The position numbers and the translations under genes were made by a program. From NCBI RefSeq assembly GCF_029094505.1, contig NZ_CP119108.1, positions 62,001 through 126,000 on the forward strand: 64,000 bases of DNA. Reading direction: 5' to 3'. Shown in pieces: positions 40,428 to 48,942 of this stretch. Below the pieces are notes generated by a model. It had not been told where the DNA came from. It saw only the letters and a list, made by a program, of their open reading frames with translations, and searched no databases. The first letter of the stretch is position 1; each line of letters starts with the position of its first letter. Source of the stretch: Microbacterium horticulturae. GTDB taxonomy: Bacteria; Actinomycetota; Actinomycetes; Actinomycetales; Microbacteriaceae.

Positions 40428-42244
40428 GCCGGGGCTCCCGCCAGCGCGGCCTCGGGGGCTGCGACCTCCTGCGAGAAGTAGAGCCGCTCGGCGGCCTCGC
40501 CCTTCTTGCCGATGTTGAACGACGAGATGGGGCGGAAGTAGCCCATCACCCGCGTCCACACCTCGCACGAGGCGCCGCAGGTGGGGCACTGCTCGTGGTG
40601 GCCCGAGACGTACCCGTGCGCGGGGCAGATAGAGAACGTCGGCGTCACGGTGATGTACGGCAGGCGGAAGCGCTCGAGCGAGCGGCGCACGAGATTCTTG
40701 CAGGCGACCGCCGAGACCAGCGCCTCGCCCATGTAGAGGTGCAGCACAGTGCCGCCGGTGTACTTGGCCTGCAGTTCCTCCTGCTGCTCGAGCGCCTCGA
40801 ACGGGTCGTCGGTCCACCCCACGGGCAGCTGCGAGCTGTTCGTGTAATACGGGTTGTCCTCGGTGCCGGCGTGGATGATCCCCGGGAAGCGCGCGATGTC
40901 TTCCTTCGCGAAGCGGTAGGTCGCGCCCTCGGCGGGGCTCGCCTCGAGGTTGTACATGTTGCCGGTCGAGGTCTGGAAGTCGACCATCCGCGCGCGCACG
41001 TGGTCGAGCAGTCGCAGCGCGAGCGCGCGCCCGCGGTCGGTCGTGATGTCATCGGTGTCGCCCGTGAAATTGCGCACGTACTCGTTGAGGCCGTTCACGC
41101 CGATCGTCGAGAAGTGGTTGTGCAGGCCGCCGAGGTACCGCTTGGTGTACGGGAACAGGCCGCCGGCGATGTGCCCGTCGATCACGGCGCGCTTGATCTC
41201 GAGGCTGTTGCGCGCGATCTCGAGGAGTTCGTCCAGGCGACGGATGACGGCATCCTCGTCTCCCGCGTGCACGAAGCCGAGTCGGGCGCAATTGACGGTG
41301 ACCACGCCCAGCGATCCGGTCTGCTCGGCCGAGCCGAAGAGGCCGTTGCCGCGCTTGAGCAGCTCGGTGACATCCAGTTGCAGGCGGCAGCACATCGAAC
41401 GGATCATGTGCGGATCGAGGTCGGAGTTCACGAAGTTCTGGAAGTAGGGCAGCCCGTACTTCGCCGTCATCGCGAACAGCGCCTCGACGTTGGGCCCGTC
41501 CCAGTCGAAGTCGCGGGTGATGTTGTACGTCGGGATCGGGAAGGTGAAGGCCCGGCCCGCGGCATCCCCTCCGCTCATCACCTCGATGAAGGCGCGGTTG
41601 ATCATGGCCATCTCGTCGGTGAGCTCGCCGTAGGTGAACGGCTGCACGGCGCCGCCGATGAGGGGATGCTGCTCGGCGAGATCGTCGGGCACGGTCCAGT
41701 CGAACGTGAGGTTGGTGAACGGGGTCTGCGTGCCCCAGCGCGAGGGGATGTTGAGGTTGAAGACGAACTCCTGCATGGTCTGCAGCACGACGTCGTACCC
41801 GAGGGCGTCGAGCCGCACGAACGGAGCGAGGTAGGTGTCGAACGAGCTGAAGGCTTGGGCGCCGGCCCACTCGTTCTGGAGGGTGCCGAGGAAGTTCACC
41901 ATCTGCCCGAGGGCGCTCGTCAGATGCTTCGGCGGGGCCGAGGCGATCTTGCCGGGCGCGCCGTTGAAGCCCTCTTCGAGCAGCATCCGCAGCGACCAGC
42001 CCGCGCAGTAGCCGGCGAACACGTCGAGGTCGTGGATATGGATGTCGCCCGCCCGATGCGCCTGCCCCGCCTCGGGTGCGTACACCTCGTTGAGCCAGTA
42101 GTTGGCGATCAGCTTGCCCGAGGCGTTCAGGATGAGGCCGCCCAGTGAGTACCCCTGGTTGGCGTTGGCGTTCACCCGCCAGTCGGAGCGGTCGAGGTAC
42201 TCCTCGACGGTCGATGAGACGGTGACGGTGTCCGGTGCGTGCAT
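40424..42244 (-). CDS. nrdD: class III anaerobic ribonucleoside-triphosphate reductase NrdD
   Basis: 606 residues from the ATG giving MHAPDTVTVSS. Reduces ribonucleotides to deoxyribonucleotides without oxygen. Radical site Gly568 in RVMGYFRP, zinc site Cys540, Cys553, Cys556, Cys560 (CPAHG..., CPTCGASC), active-site Cys in VTVNCARLGF. It is shorter than the E. coli enzyme (about 710 residues) because it appears to lack the N-terminal ATP-cone, so dATP feedback inhibition may be absent. Two NrdR boxes precede it. Confidence 0.95.
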   Translation of the reverse strand: MHAPDTVTVSSTVEEYLDRSDWRVNANANQGYSLGGLILNASGKLIANYWLNEVYAPEAGQAHRAGDIHIHDLDVFAGYCAGWSLRMLLEEGFNGAPGKIASAPPKHLTSALGQMVNFLGTLQNEWAGAQAFSSFDTYLAPFVRLDALGYDVVLQTMQEFVFNLNIPSRWGTQTPFTNLTFDWTVPDDLAEQHPLIGGAVQPFTYGELTDEMAMINRAFIEVMSGGDAAGRAFTFPIPTYNITRDFDWDGPNVEALFAMTAKYGLPYFQNFVNSDLDPHMIRSMCCRLQLDVTELLKRGNGLFGSAEQTGSLGVVTVNCARLGFVHAGDEDAVIRRLDELLEIARNSLEIKRAVIDGHIAGGLFPYTKRYLGGLHNHFSTIGVNGLNEYVRNFTGDTDDITTDRGRALALRLLDHVRARMVDFQTSTGNMYNLEASPAEGATYRFAKEDIARFPGIIHAGTEDNPYYTNSSQLPVGWTDDPFEALEQQEELQAKYTGGTVLHLYMGEALVSAVACKNLVRRSLERFRLPYITVTPTFSICPAHGYVSGHHEQCPTCGASCEVWTRVMGYFRPISSFNIGKKGEAAERLYFSQEVAAPEAALAGAPA

Positions 42245-42299
42245 GGTTGCTCCCCGTGTTGTGTGACATTGCGTCCTTTCGACCACCGGAACGCGATGA

Positions 42300-42344
42300 C
42301 CACTATATGTGGGAGTGATTCTGGATGCCGACACTATATGTCGT
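42300..42344. promoter_or_regulatory. pair of NrdR boxes upstream of nrdDG
   Basis: CCACTATATGTGGG (42300-42313) and ACACTATATGTCGT (42331-42344) both match the NrdR box (ACAC-T/A-ATATA-like core) and start 31 bases apart, three helical turns, the spacing typical of NrdR sites. They lie 56-100 bases before the nrdD ATG on the minus strand. Control by the dATP/ATP-sensing repressor NrdR is expected. Confidence 0.88.
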
Positions 42345-42440
42345 GGTCGACAAGAAGGGCCGCGACGAACTCCGGTGCAATTGCCGAGTTGTGCAGACAC
42401 GCCTGCGGCTCCCGCGGATTCGCGCGGATGGGTGTAGGTG

Positions 42441-43058
42441 TCAGGCGCTCTCGGCGAGGTAGCGCTCGACCGCGGGCGCCACCAGGTCGACGAGTTCGTC
42501 GAGCGGCAGGTCGGCCAGCATCGGCACCTGCAGCACATGCCGCGCGACCGATGTTCCGAACAGGTGGGATGCCGCCAGCGCGAACCCACGTGCGGCTGGG
42601 CTGTCGGCGATGTGGGGGACCGGGGCGTCTTCGCGGGCGCGCGCGGTGAGCGCCTCGATGAGCATCATCACGCCGTGACCACTCGTCATCGCCGAGCGGA
42701 CGAGTCCGAGTAGAACCGGGCGGATCTCGGGGTCTTCCCAGATCTCGAAGTAGGCCGTGGTCAGGCGTCGGCCGCGACCGTCGGGCGAACCTGAGAACGC
42801 TGCGGCCAGACGCTGCGGGATGGCCGTGCGATCGGCCATCGTCGTCGCGAACAACCGCTCTTTGTCGGTGAAGAAGTGCCGCACGAGGGCCGGATCGACG
42901 CCGGCTCGCGCGGCGATGGCCCGGATGGACGCCCCGTCATACCCCTTCGCGGCAAACAGATCGCGCGCCGCGTCGAGGATCGCATCGCGGGTGCCGCTGT
43001 CGCCGGTCCGGCGCCCCGAAGGTCGACGACGAGCGGGGGGATGCTGCTCGCTGGCCAT
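42441..43058 (-). CDS. TetR-family regulator
   Basis: 205 residues. HTH: TRDAILDAARDLFAAKGYDGASIRAIAARAGVDPALVRHFFTDKERLF, a clear TetR DNA-binding domain. The ligand domain is unassigned. It is divergent from an ABC exporter operon (43160 onward) and probably represses it. The 100-base gap has AACTCC/GGAGTT half-sites (43072-43077 and about 43100-43105) that could be its operator, though the dyad is weak. Confidence 0.92.
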   Translation of the reverse strand: MASEQHPPARRRPSGRRTGDSGTRDAILDAARDLFAAKGYDGASIRAIAARAGVDPALVRHFFTDKERLFATTMADRTAIPQRLAAAFSGSPDGRGRRLTTAYFEIWEDPEIRPVLLGLVRSAMTSGHGVMMLIEALTARAREDAPVPHIADSPAARGFALAASHLFGTSVARHVLQVPMLADLPLDELVDLVAPAVERYLAESA

Positions 43059-43159
43059 GCGCTCAGTCTATAACTCCACGATGGGGGATTTCCTCGGTCG
43101 GGGAGTTCTCGATATGCTGACCGCGAGCCGCTTCACGCGCGGCAGGAGGAGGGGCCGCC

Positions 43160-44071
43160 ATGGCCGACGCGGTGATCGAGGTCTCTGGCCTCACGAAGTC
43201 GTTCGGGCGCTTCCCCGCGCTGCGCGGACTCGACCTGAACGTGGCCAAGGGCGAGGTCCACGGCTTTCTCGGCCCGAACGGGGCGGGCAAGTCGACGACC
43301 ATCCGCGTGCTGCTCGGGCTGCTGCGTGCCGACGGAGGAACGGCCCGTGTGCTCGGCGGCGACCCGTGGAAGGACGTGGTCGCGCTGCACCGCCGGCTGG
43401 CGTATGTGCCGGGCGACGTATCGCTGTGGCCGGGCATGACCGGCGGTGAGGCCATCGACCTTCTCGGTTCGCTGCGCGGCGGACTCGACGAGGCCCGGCG
43501 CAAGGACCTCATCGAGCGGTTCGAGCTCGACCCGACCAAGCGGGGGCGGCAATACTCGAAGGGCAATCGGCAGAAGGTGGCGATCGTGGCCGCACTGGCC
43601 TCCGACGTCGAACTCTTGATCCTCGACGAGCCGACGAGCGGGCTCGACCCGCTCATGGAGAACGTGTTCCAGGAGGTCATCGGCGAGGCGAAGGCGCGCG
43701 GCGCGAGCGTGCTGCTGTCGAGCCACATCCTCGCCGAGGTCGAGTCGCTCGCCGACCGGCTCTCGATCATCCGCGACGGGCGCATCGTCGAGACCGGCAC
43801 CTTGGCCGACCTGCGCGGGCACACGCGTACGACGATCCACGCCGGGTTGCGGCATCCACTCCCTTCCGAGGTGCTCGCGAGCCTGCACGATGTGCACGTC
43901 GACGGCGACAAGCTGTCGGCCACGGTCGAGTCGTCGCGCATCGGCGAGGCGATGAGCGCGCTCGCGCGATACGAGATCACGGCGCTCACCGTCGAGCCGC
44001 CCTCGCTCGAGTCGCTGTTCCTGCGGCTGTATGAGCCTGACGCCGCGGGTGCCGACGAGGCCGCGCGATGA
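43160..44071 (+). CDS. ABC transporter ATP-binding protein (drug-export type)
   Basis: 303 residues. Walker A GPNGAGKST (38-46), Walker B with catalytic Glu in LLILDEPTSGLD (Glu157), H-loop SSHILAE. The signature loop reads YSKGNRQK instead of LSGGQ, a variant seen in this exporter subgroup. The C-terminal ~80 residues form the accessory domain of DrrA-like exporters. Its stop overlaps the permease start (ATGA). Paired with a large double permease and a divergent TetR repressor. Confidence 0.93.
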   Translation: MADAVIEVSGLTKSFGRFPALRGLDLNVAKGEVHGFLGPNGAGKSTTIRVLLGLLRADGGTARVLGGDPWKDVVALHRRLAYVPGDVSLWPGMTGGEAIDLLGSLRGGLDEARRKDLIERFELDPTKRGRQYSKGNRQKVAIVAALASDVELLILDEPTSGLDPLMENVFQEVIGEAKARGASVLLSSHILAEVESLADRLSIIRDGRIVETGTLADLRGHTRTTIHAGLRHPLPSEVLASLHDVHVDGDKLSATVESSRIGEAMSALARYEITALTVEPPSLESLFLRLYEPDAAGADEAAR

Positions 44072-45663
44072 GCACCGCCATCGCCGGTACGCCGCCACTG
44101 CTGCGCGCCTCGTTGCGGCACGACGGGCGGCTGTTCGCGCCGTGGATCCTCATCACGACCGCCCTGTCGGTGTCATCGGTGCTGGTGTATCCGTGGATCT
44201 TCCCGTCCGAACAGGACCGCACGGCCCTTGCCACTGCGATCGGCGCCAATCCCGCTTTGGGACTGATCTTCGGTCCGGCGTTCGACCTGTCGACCACCGA
44301 CGGGTTCAATGCGTGGCGGTCGCTGGCGCTCGGCGGCTTTCTCACGGCGCTCGGGGTGGTCTTCTTGGTCACGCGCGCCACGCGCGCGCAGGAGGACTCG
44401 GGGCAGGCCGAGCTGCTGGCCTCCGGTGTGATGGGGCGCGCGGCCCGGCTCATGGCTGGGGTGTGGATGTGCCTCGCTCTCTCGGTCGTGCTCGGTGTCG
44501 TCGTCGGCGTCGTGACGGCGTCGTGCGGCGGCGGATGGAACGCCTCGATGCTGCTGGGCGCGACCATGGCCGCGACCGGGTGGATGTTCACGGGCGTCGC
44601 CGCGATCACCGCGCAGTTGGGGTCGGACGTCCGCACCGCCAACTCGCTCGCGGTCGGTACGCTCGGGGCGCTGTTCGTGCTGCGCGGCGTCGCATATGCG
44701 ATGGATGCTGTGGACTGGACCATCTGGATCAACCCGCTGGGGTGGATGACGCAGACCAAGCCCGCGGTCGAGAACGACTGGTGGCCGCTGCTGCTCGCGG
44801 TGGTGCTCACCGCCGTGCTGCTGGCCGTCGCGTTCGCGCTGCAGGCGCGGCGCGACTTCGGCGGGGGCGCTGTCGCCCCGCGCCCCGGTCCTGCGCGCGG
44901 TCGCGAGCGGTCGACGCTGCGGCTCGCGCTCCGCGTGAACCGCGCGCCGCTGATCACCTGGGCTCTGGCGTTCGTGGGCCTGGGCTTCGTGTTCGGGTAC
45001 TTCACGACCTCGATCAAGGGGATCCTCGAAGACAACCCGGCCGTGCAGCACGTGCTGGCCGCCGGCGCGACGTCGCCGGGCGAGCTCATCTCGGCGTTCG
45101 TGGTCACCGTGCTCTCGCTCGTGGGCATCCTCGCGGCGATCCCGGGTATCCAGATCATGCTCAAGGTGCGTGCCGAAGAGCTCGCCGACCGCGTCGAGCC
45201 CCTGCTGGCCGGTAGCGTTCCACGCGCGCGGTACTACGGCGGCAACGTCGTGATCGCCCTTCTCGCGCCAGCCGTGTCTTTGCTGCTCGCGGGCCTCCTT
45301 ATAGCGACGCTCGCGAGCACCGCCGACATCGGCGTGGACTTCGGTGACGTCGTGCTGCAGGCCGCGGCCACGATACCCGCCGTGTGGACGGTCGTGGCGT
45401 TCTCGGTGTTCGTGATCGGTGCGCGGCCACAGGTGCTGCTGGCGGCCTGGCTCGGAGTCCTGGCGTCGTTTGCGCTCACGCTGCTGGGCCCGACATTCAA
45501 GCTGTGGGACGGGATCCTCGCCATCAGCCCGTTCTGGCACGTGCCGAACGTCACCGATGAGTCGATGGACGGGATGGGACTCGTCTGGACCAGTCTGGTG
45601 ACGCTGCTGTTCCTCGTGGTCGGGTTCGCCGGGTTCCGACGCCGCGACCTCGCGGTGAGCTGA
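44068..45663 (+). CDS. ABC exporter permease, large two-repeat type
   Basis: 531 residues with about twelve membrane helices in two six-helix halves (first half about 20-270, second about 290-530). It resembles the polyketide-antibiotic or lipid exporter permeases that actinobacteria encode next to a DrrA-type ATPase and TetR regulator. The conserved TRATRAQEDSGQAELL and VRAEELADRVEPLLAGSVPRARYY segments, equivalent in the two halves, probably contact the ATPase. Substrate unknown. Confidence 0.85.
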   Translation: MSTAIAGTPPLLRASLRHDGRLFAPWILITTALSVSSVLVYPWIFPSEQDRTALATAIGANPALGLIFGPAFDLSTTDGFNAWRSLALGGFLTALGVVFLVTRATRAQEDSGQAELLASGVMGRAARLMAGVWMCLALSVVLGVVVGVVTASCGGGWNASMLLGATMAATGWMFTGVAAITAQLGSDVRTANSLAVGTLGALFVLRGVAYAMDAVDWTIWINPLGWMTQTKPAVENDWWPLLLAVVLTAVLLAVAFALQARRDFGGGAVAPRPGPARGRERSTLRLALRVNRAPLITWALAFVGLGFVFGYFTTSIKGILEDNPAVQHVLAAGATSPGELISAFVVTVLSLVGILAAIPGIQIMLKVRAEELADRVEPLLAGSVPRARYYGGNVVIALLAPAVSLLLAGLLIATLASTADIGVDFGDVVLQAAATIPAVWTVVAFSVFVIGARPQVLLAAWLGVLASFALTLLGPTFKLWDGILAISPFWHVPNVTDESMDGMGLVWTSLVTLLFLVVGFAGFRRRDLAVS

Positions 45664-45681
45664 CGCGGCGACCTGACATCG

Positions 45682-46578
45682 TCACGCCGTCAGGCGCTCG
45701 ATCAGCTCGTGGTAGCGCGCGGCGGTGCGCTCGACGATCTCGTCGGGCAGTACCGGCGGCTCGCCGGTCTTGTCCCAGTGCGCCGAAAGCCAGTCGCGCA
45801 CTATCTGCTTGTCGAAGCTCGCCATGCGCTCGGCCGGAGTCGTGCCGGTGCGCCAGGCCTCGGCATCCCAGTACCGGGACGAATCCGCGGTGAGCACCTC
45901 GTCGGCGAGGGTCATCGTGCCTGCGGCATCCACCCCGAACTCGAACTTGGTGTCCGCGAGGATCAACCCGCGCTCCTCGGCGGTGGCCGCCGCGCGGTTG
46001 TAGATGTCGAGCGAGAGCGTGCGCGCGCTTTCGGCATGCTCGGTGCCGACGAGCTCGACGGCGCGCTCGAAGGAGATGTTCTCGTCGTGCTCACCCTGCG
46101 GCGCCTTGTACGCGGGGGTGAAGATGGGGGCGGGCAGCCGGTCGCCGTTCTGCAATCCGTCGGGAAGATGGATGCCGCACACGGTCTGGCTTGCCTGGTA
46201 TTCGCTCCAGCCCGACCCGGTGAGATATCCGCGTACTACGCACTCGATGGGCAGCATGTCGAGCGCCCGCACGACCATTGCACGACCCGCGACCTCGGCC
46301 GGGGCCTCGGCGTCCGCGATGAGATGGTTCGGGATCGGTGCGCCACCGTCACCGCCTGCGAGCCGGTTGAACCACCAGAGGCTGAGCGTGGTGAGCAGCT
46401 CGCCCTTGCCGGGGATCGGCGGCTCGAGCATGAAGTCGAACGAGCTCACCCGGTCGCTCGCGACGACCAGCAGCTTCTCCGGCTTGGCACCCTCGGCGGT
46501 GCTTTCGGGCACGTACAGGTCGCGCACCTTTCCGGAGTAGGTGTGCGTCCAACCGGGAAGTTCTTGGGGGGTGCTCAC
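45682..46578 (-). CDS. purC: SAICAR synthetase PurC
   Basis: 298 residues. Phosphoribosylaminoimidazole-succinocarboxamide synthase: joins CAIR and aspartate using ATP. Family marks: YSGKVRDLY, LLVVASDRVSSFDFML, IPIPGKGELLT, IECVVRGYLTGSGW and ISFERAVELVG; ILADTKFEFG. GTG start. It stands alone, facing a PadR gene; the 60-base gap holds promoters of both. Confidence 0.97.
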   Translation of the reverse strand: MSTPQELPGWTHTYSGKVRDLYVPESTAEGAKPEKLLVVASDRVSSFDFMLEPPIPGKGELLTTLSLWWFNRLAGGDGGAPIPNHLIADAEAPAEVAGRAMVVRALDMLPIECVVRGYLTGSGWSEYQASQTVCGIHLPDGLQNGDRLPAPIFTPAYKAPQGEHDENISFERAVELVGTEHAESARTLSLDIYNRAAATAEERGLILADTKFEFGVDAAGTMTLADEVLTADSSRYWDAEAWRTGTTPAERMASFDKQIVRDWLSAHWDKTGEPPVLPDEIVERTAARYHELIERLTA

Positions 46579-46602
46579 GTGTTCATCTTCCCACGAGGGG
46601 TG

Positions 46603-46620
46603 TATAGTCCATGTGGACTA
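46603..46620. promoter_or_regulatory. PadR operator over a -10 box
   Basis: TAGTCCATGTGGACTA (46605-46620) is a perfect dyad with 7-base arms and a 2-base centre. TATAGT at 46603-46608 overlaps its left arm and can be the -10 of the PadR-exporter operon. The gap also contains the purC start, so binding might touch purC too. Confidence 0.65.
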
Positions 46621-46637
46621 ATCGACATGGAGTGATG

Positions 46638-47258
46638 ATGGATGCTGTGCTCACGCCCCTCGGCGTGCTCGTGCTCGCGCTGCTGCGCGAGGGCGACATG
46701 CACCCGTACGAGATGATGCGTCTGCTGCGCCAGCGACGTGAAGACCGCATGGTCAAGATCACGAACGGCACCTTCTACCACACGGTGTCGCGCCTCGAGC
46801 AGCAGGGGCTCATCGCCGAGGTGGGCGTCGATCGCGATGGCAACCGGCCCGAGCGCACGACCTACACGCTGACCGGGGCGGGGCCGGTGGCGCTCGAAGA
46901 CTGGGTGCGCCTGCACCTGGGACGCGGAGACGACACGCAGAAATACCGGGTCGCGCTCAGTGAGGCCCACAACCTCGACCGCGCGGAGGCCATTGAGCTT
47001 CTCACCGCGCATCGCGATGCGCTCGCCGCGGAATACGCCGCCATGGCATCGGGGTTGCACAACGCGCGGGCTCGTCCCGTCTCCGAGCAGTACCTCATCG
47101 AGCTCGATCGGTACGCTGCACTGCTGCGCGCCGATCTGGATTGGACCGACTCCCTCCTCGCCCGAATGGCGAGTGAGGACTTCCCCTGGGGTGTCGGCGC
47201 TCTCACTCCTGAGAACCGCGCCGTCCACGAAGCCATGCGAAAGGCAGCTCAGCAGTGA
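46638..47258 (+). CDS. PadR-family regulator
   Basis: 206 residues. Winged helix: LTPLGVLVLALLREGDMHPYEMMRLLRQRREDRMVKITNGTFYHTVSRLEQQGLIAEVGVDRDGNRPERTTYTLTGAG, then a long C-terminal dimerisation helix. I chose the second of two adjacent ATGs because GGAG then has a usable 5-base spacing. It is translationally coupled (GTGA) to an MFS drug exporter, which it presumably represses until a toxic ligand binds. Confidence 0.93.
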   Translation: MDAVLTPLGVLVLALLREGDMHPYEMMRLLRQRREDRMVKITNGTFYHTVSRLEQQGLIAEVGVDRDGNRPERTTYTLTGAGPVALEDWVRLHLGRGDDTQKYRVALSEAHNLDRAEAIELLTAHRDALAAEYAAMASGLHNARARPVSEQYLIELDRYAALLRADLDWTDSLLARMASEDFPWGVGALTPENRAVHEAMRKAAQQ

Positions 47259-48781
47259 CCGAAACGACTTCCGCGGCGCAGTCCGCGGCATCCACTCCAC
47301 GCGGCCATCAGCCGCGCAGCCCGTGGCCGGCCCTGTGGGCCATGGTCATCGGGTTCTTCATGATCCTTCTCGACACGACCATCGTGTCGGTGGCGAACCC
47401 CGCCATCAAGGCCGCGCTCGACCCCGACACCGCCAACCTCGACAACGTCGTGTGGGTCACGAGCGCGTACCTGCTCGGCTATGCGGTGCCGCTGCTGATC
47501 ACGGGCCGCCTCGGCGACCGGTTCGGCCCGAAGAACCTCTACCTGATCGGCCTGACGATCTTCACGCTCGCCTCGCTGGGCTGCGGTCTGTCGTCGAGTC
47601 TGACGATACTCATCGTGTTCCGCGCGATACAGGGCGTGGGCGCGTCGATGCTGACCCCACAGACGATGGCGGTCATCACGCGGACCTTCCCGCCGAACCA
47701 GCGCGGTGCGGCCATGGGTCTGTGGGGCGCCACCTCGGGCGTCGCCATGCTCGTCGGCCCGCTGGCCGGCGGCCTGCTGGTCGACGGCTTCGGCTGGGAG
47801 TGGATCTTCTTCGTCAACCTGCCGGTCGGCGTCGTGGCGTTCGTCCTGGCGTGGATCCTCGTGCCGAAGCTCCCCACCCACGACCACAAGTTCGACATGG
47901 TCGGCGTGTTCTTGTCGGCGGCCGCACTGTTCTTCATCGTGTTCGGCCTGCAGGAGGGCGAGAAGTACGACTGGGGCGCGATCTGGGGGCCCATCACCGT
48001 GTGGCAGCTGATCGCACTGGGTGTGGTGCTGCTGGGCGTGTTCATCTGGCAGCAGGCCAAGACCCGCAGTGAGGCGCTCGTGCCGCTGAAGCTGTTCCTC
48101 GACCGCAACTTCTCGGTCTCGAACCTCGGCATTGCGATCGTCGGATTCACCGTGACGAGCATGACGCTGCCGATGATGTTCTTCATTCAGCTCGCGCGCG
48201 GGCTGACGCCGACCGAGGCGGCGCTGCTGCAGATTCCGATGGCGGTGCTCGCGGGTGTGCTCGCACCGTTCGCGGGCAAGCTGCTCGACCGCACCGACTC
48301 GCGGTTCCTGCTGGTGCCGGGTCTCGCGCTGTTCGCCGGATCGCTGTTCTGGTACGTCGCGCTGACGAACATGGACACCCCGATCTGGATGTTCCTGCTT
48401 CCCTCGGCCATGATGGGCATCGGCAGCGCGGGAGTGTGGGGGCCGCTGGCCACGACCGCGACGCGCAATCTGCCGCCGCGTCAGGCCGGCGCCGGTTCGG
48501 GCATCTACAACACGACGCGCACCATGGGTTCGGTGCTGGGCTCATCGGCGATTGCAGCGTTCATGCAGGGACGGCTCGAGGCCAACCTGCCGGGTGCGTC
48601 GGATGCGACCGGAGGCTTCGGCTCGGGCGGACAGCTGCCCGACGCCATCGCCGGCCCGTTCGCCGACGCGATGGCGCAGACCATGTTGATGCCGGCGATC
48701 GTGGTCGCGGCGGGCGTGATCGTCGTGCTCTTCATGAAGGATGCCCGCGCATCCAAGGCCGCGGAGTGGGAGCACCACTAG
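47255..48781 (+). CDS. DHA2-family MFS multidrug exporter
   Basis: 508 residues, 14 membrane helices, EmrB/QacA type: FFMILLDTTIVSVANPAIKAAL (motif D1), GRLGDRFGPKN (motif A) and RAIQGVGASMLTPQTMAVI (motif B), and GLWGATSGVAMLVGPLAGGLLVD (motif C). It exports drugs or metabolites by proton antiport. Overlaps the PadR stop by 4 bases and is followed by a hairpin with a T-run. Confidence 0.93.
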   Translation: MTETTSAAQSAASTPRGHQPRSPWPALWAMVIGFFMILLDTTIVSVANPAIKAALDPDTANLDNVVWVTSAYLLGYAVPLLITGRLGDRFGPKNLYLIGLTIFTLASLGCGLSSSLTILIVFRAIQGVGASMLTPQTMAVITRTFPPNQRGAAMGLWGATSGVAMLVGPLAGGLLVDGFGWEWIFFVNLPVGVVAFVLAWILVPKLPTHDHKFDMVGVFLSAAALFFIVFGLQEGEKYDWGAIWGPITVWQLIALGVVLLGVFIWQQAKTRSEALVPLKLFLDRNFSVSNLGIAIVGFTVTSMTLPMMFFIQLARGLTPTEAALLQIPMAVLAGVLAPFAGKLLDRTDSRFLLVPGLALFAGSLFWYVALTNMDTPIWMFLLPSAMMGIGSAGVWGPLATTATRNLPPRQAGAGSGIYNTTRTMGSVLGSSAIAAFMQGRLEANLPGASDATGGFGSGGQLPDAIAGPFADAMAQTMLMPAIVVAAGVIVVLFMKDARASKAAEWEHH

Positions 48782-48797
48782 GCACGTGATGCGGGCA

Positions 48798-48841
48798 GTG
48801 GATGCCGTGGCTCGAGGTTCTGGGTCGCGGCATCCACTTTT
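48798..48841 (+). terminator. rho-independent-like terminator after the MFS exporter
   Basis: AGTGGATGCCG (48798-48808, then TGG) pairs with CGGCATCCACT (48828-48838) around a ~17-base loop and is followed by TTTTC. It lies 17 bases beyond the stop. Both arms carry the recurrent GGATGCCG/CGGCATCC word. Confidence 0.7.
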
Positions 48842-48871
48842 CGCATGGGCGGGGCGCGTCGACGCGGTTTT

Positions 48872-48923
48872 CAGTCGTCACAGATGACCGTTTTTTGTGG
48901 GGAGAACGGTAATCCGTGACGAC
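48872..48923. repeat. hairpin repeat, copy 1 (left of the IS element)
   Basis: Left arm CAGTCGTCACAGATGACCGT (48872-48891), a T-rich/G-rich loop, right arm AACGGTAATCCGTGACGAC (48905-48923). The arms pair except at two internal positions that are also unmatched in the other copies. Nearly identical (about two differences over 52 bases) to copy 2 at 50428-50481. Confidence 0.85.
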
Positions 48924-48942
48924 CCAAATCTGCGCGCCTTCT

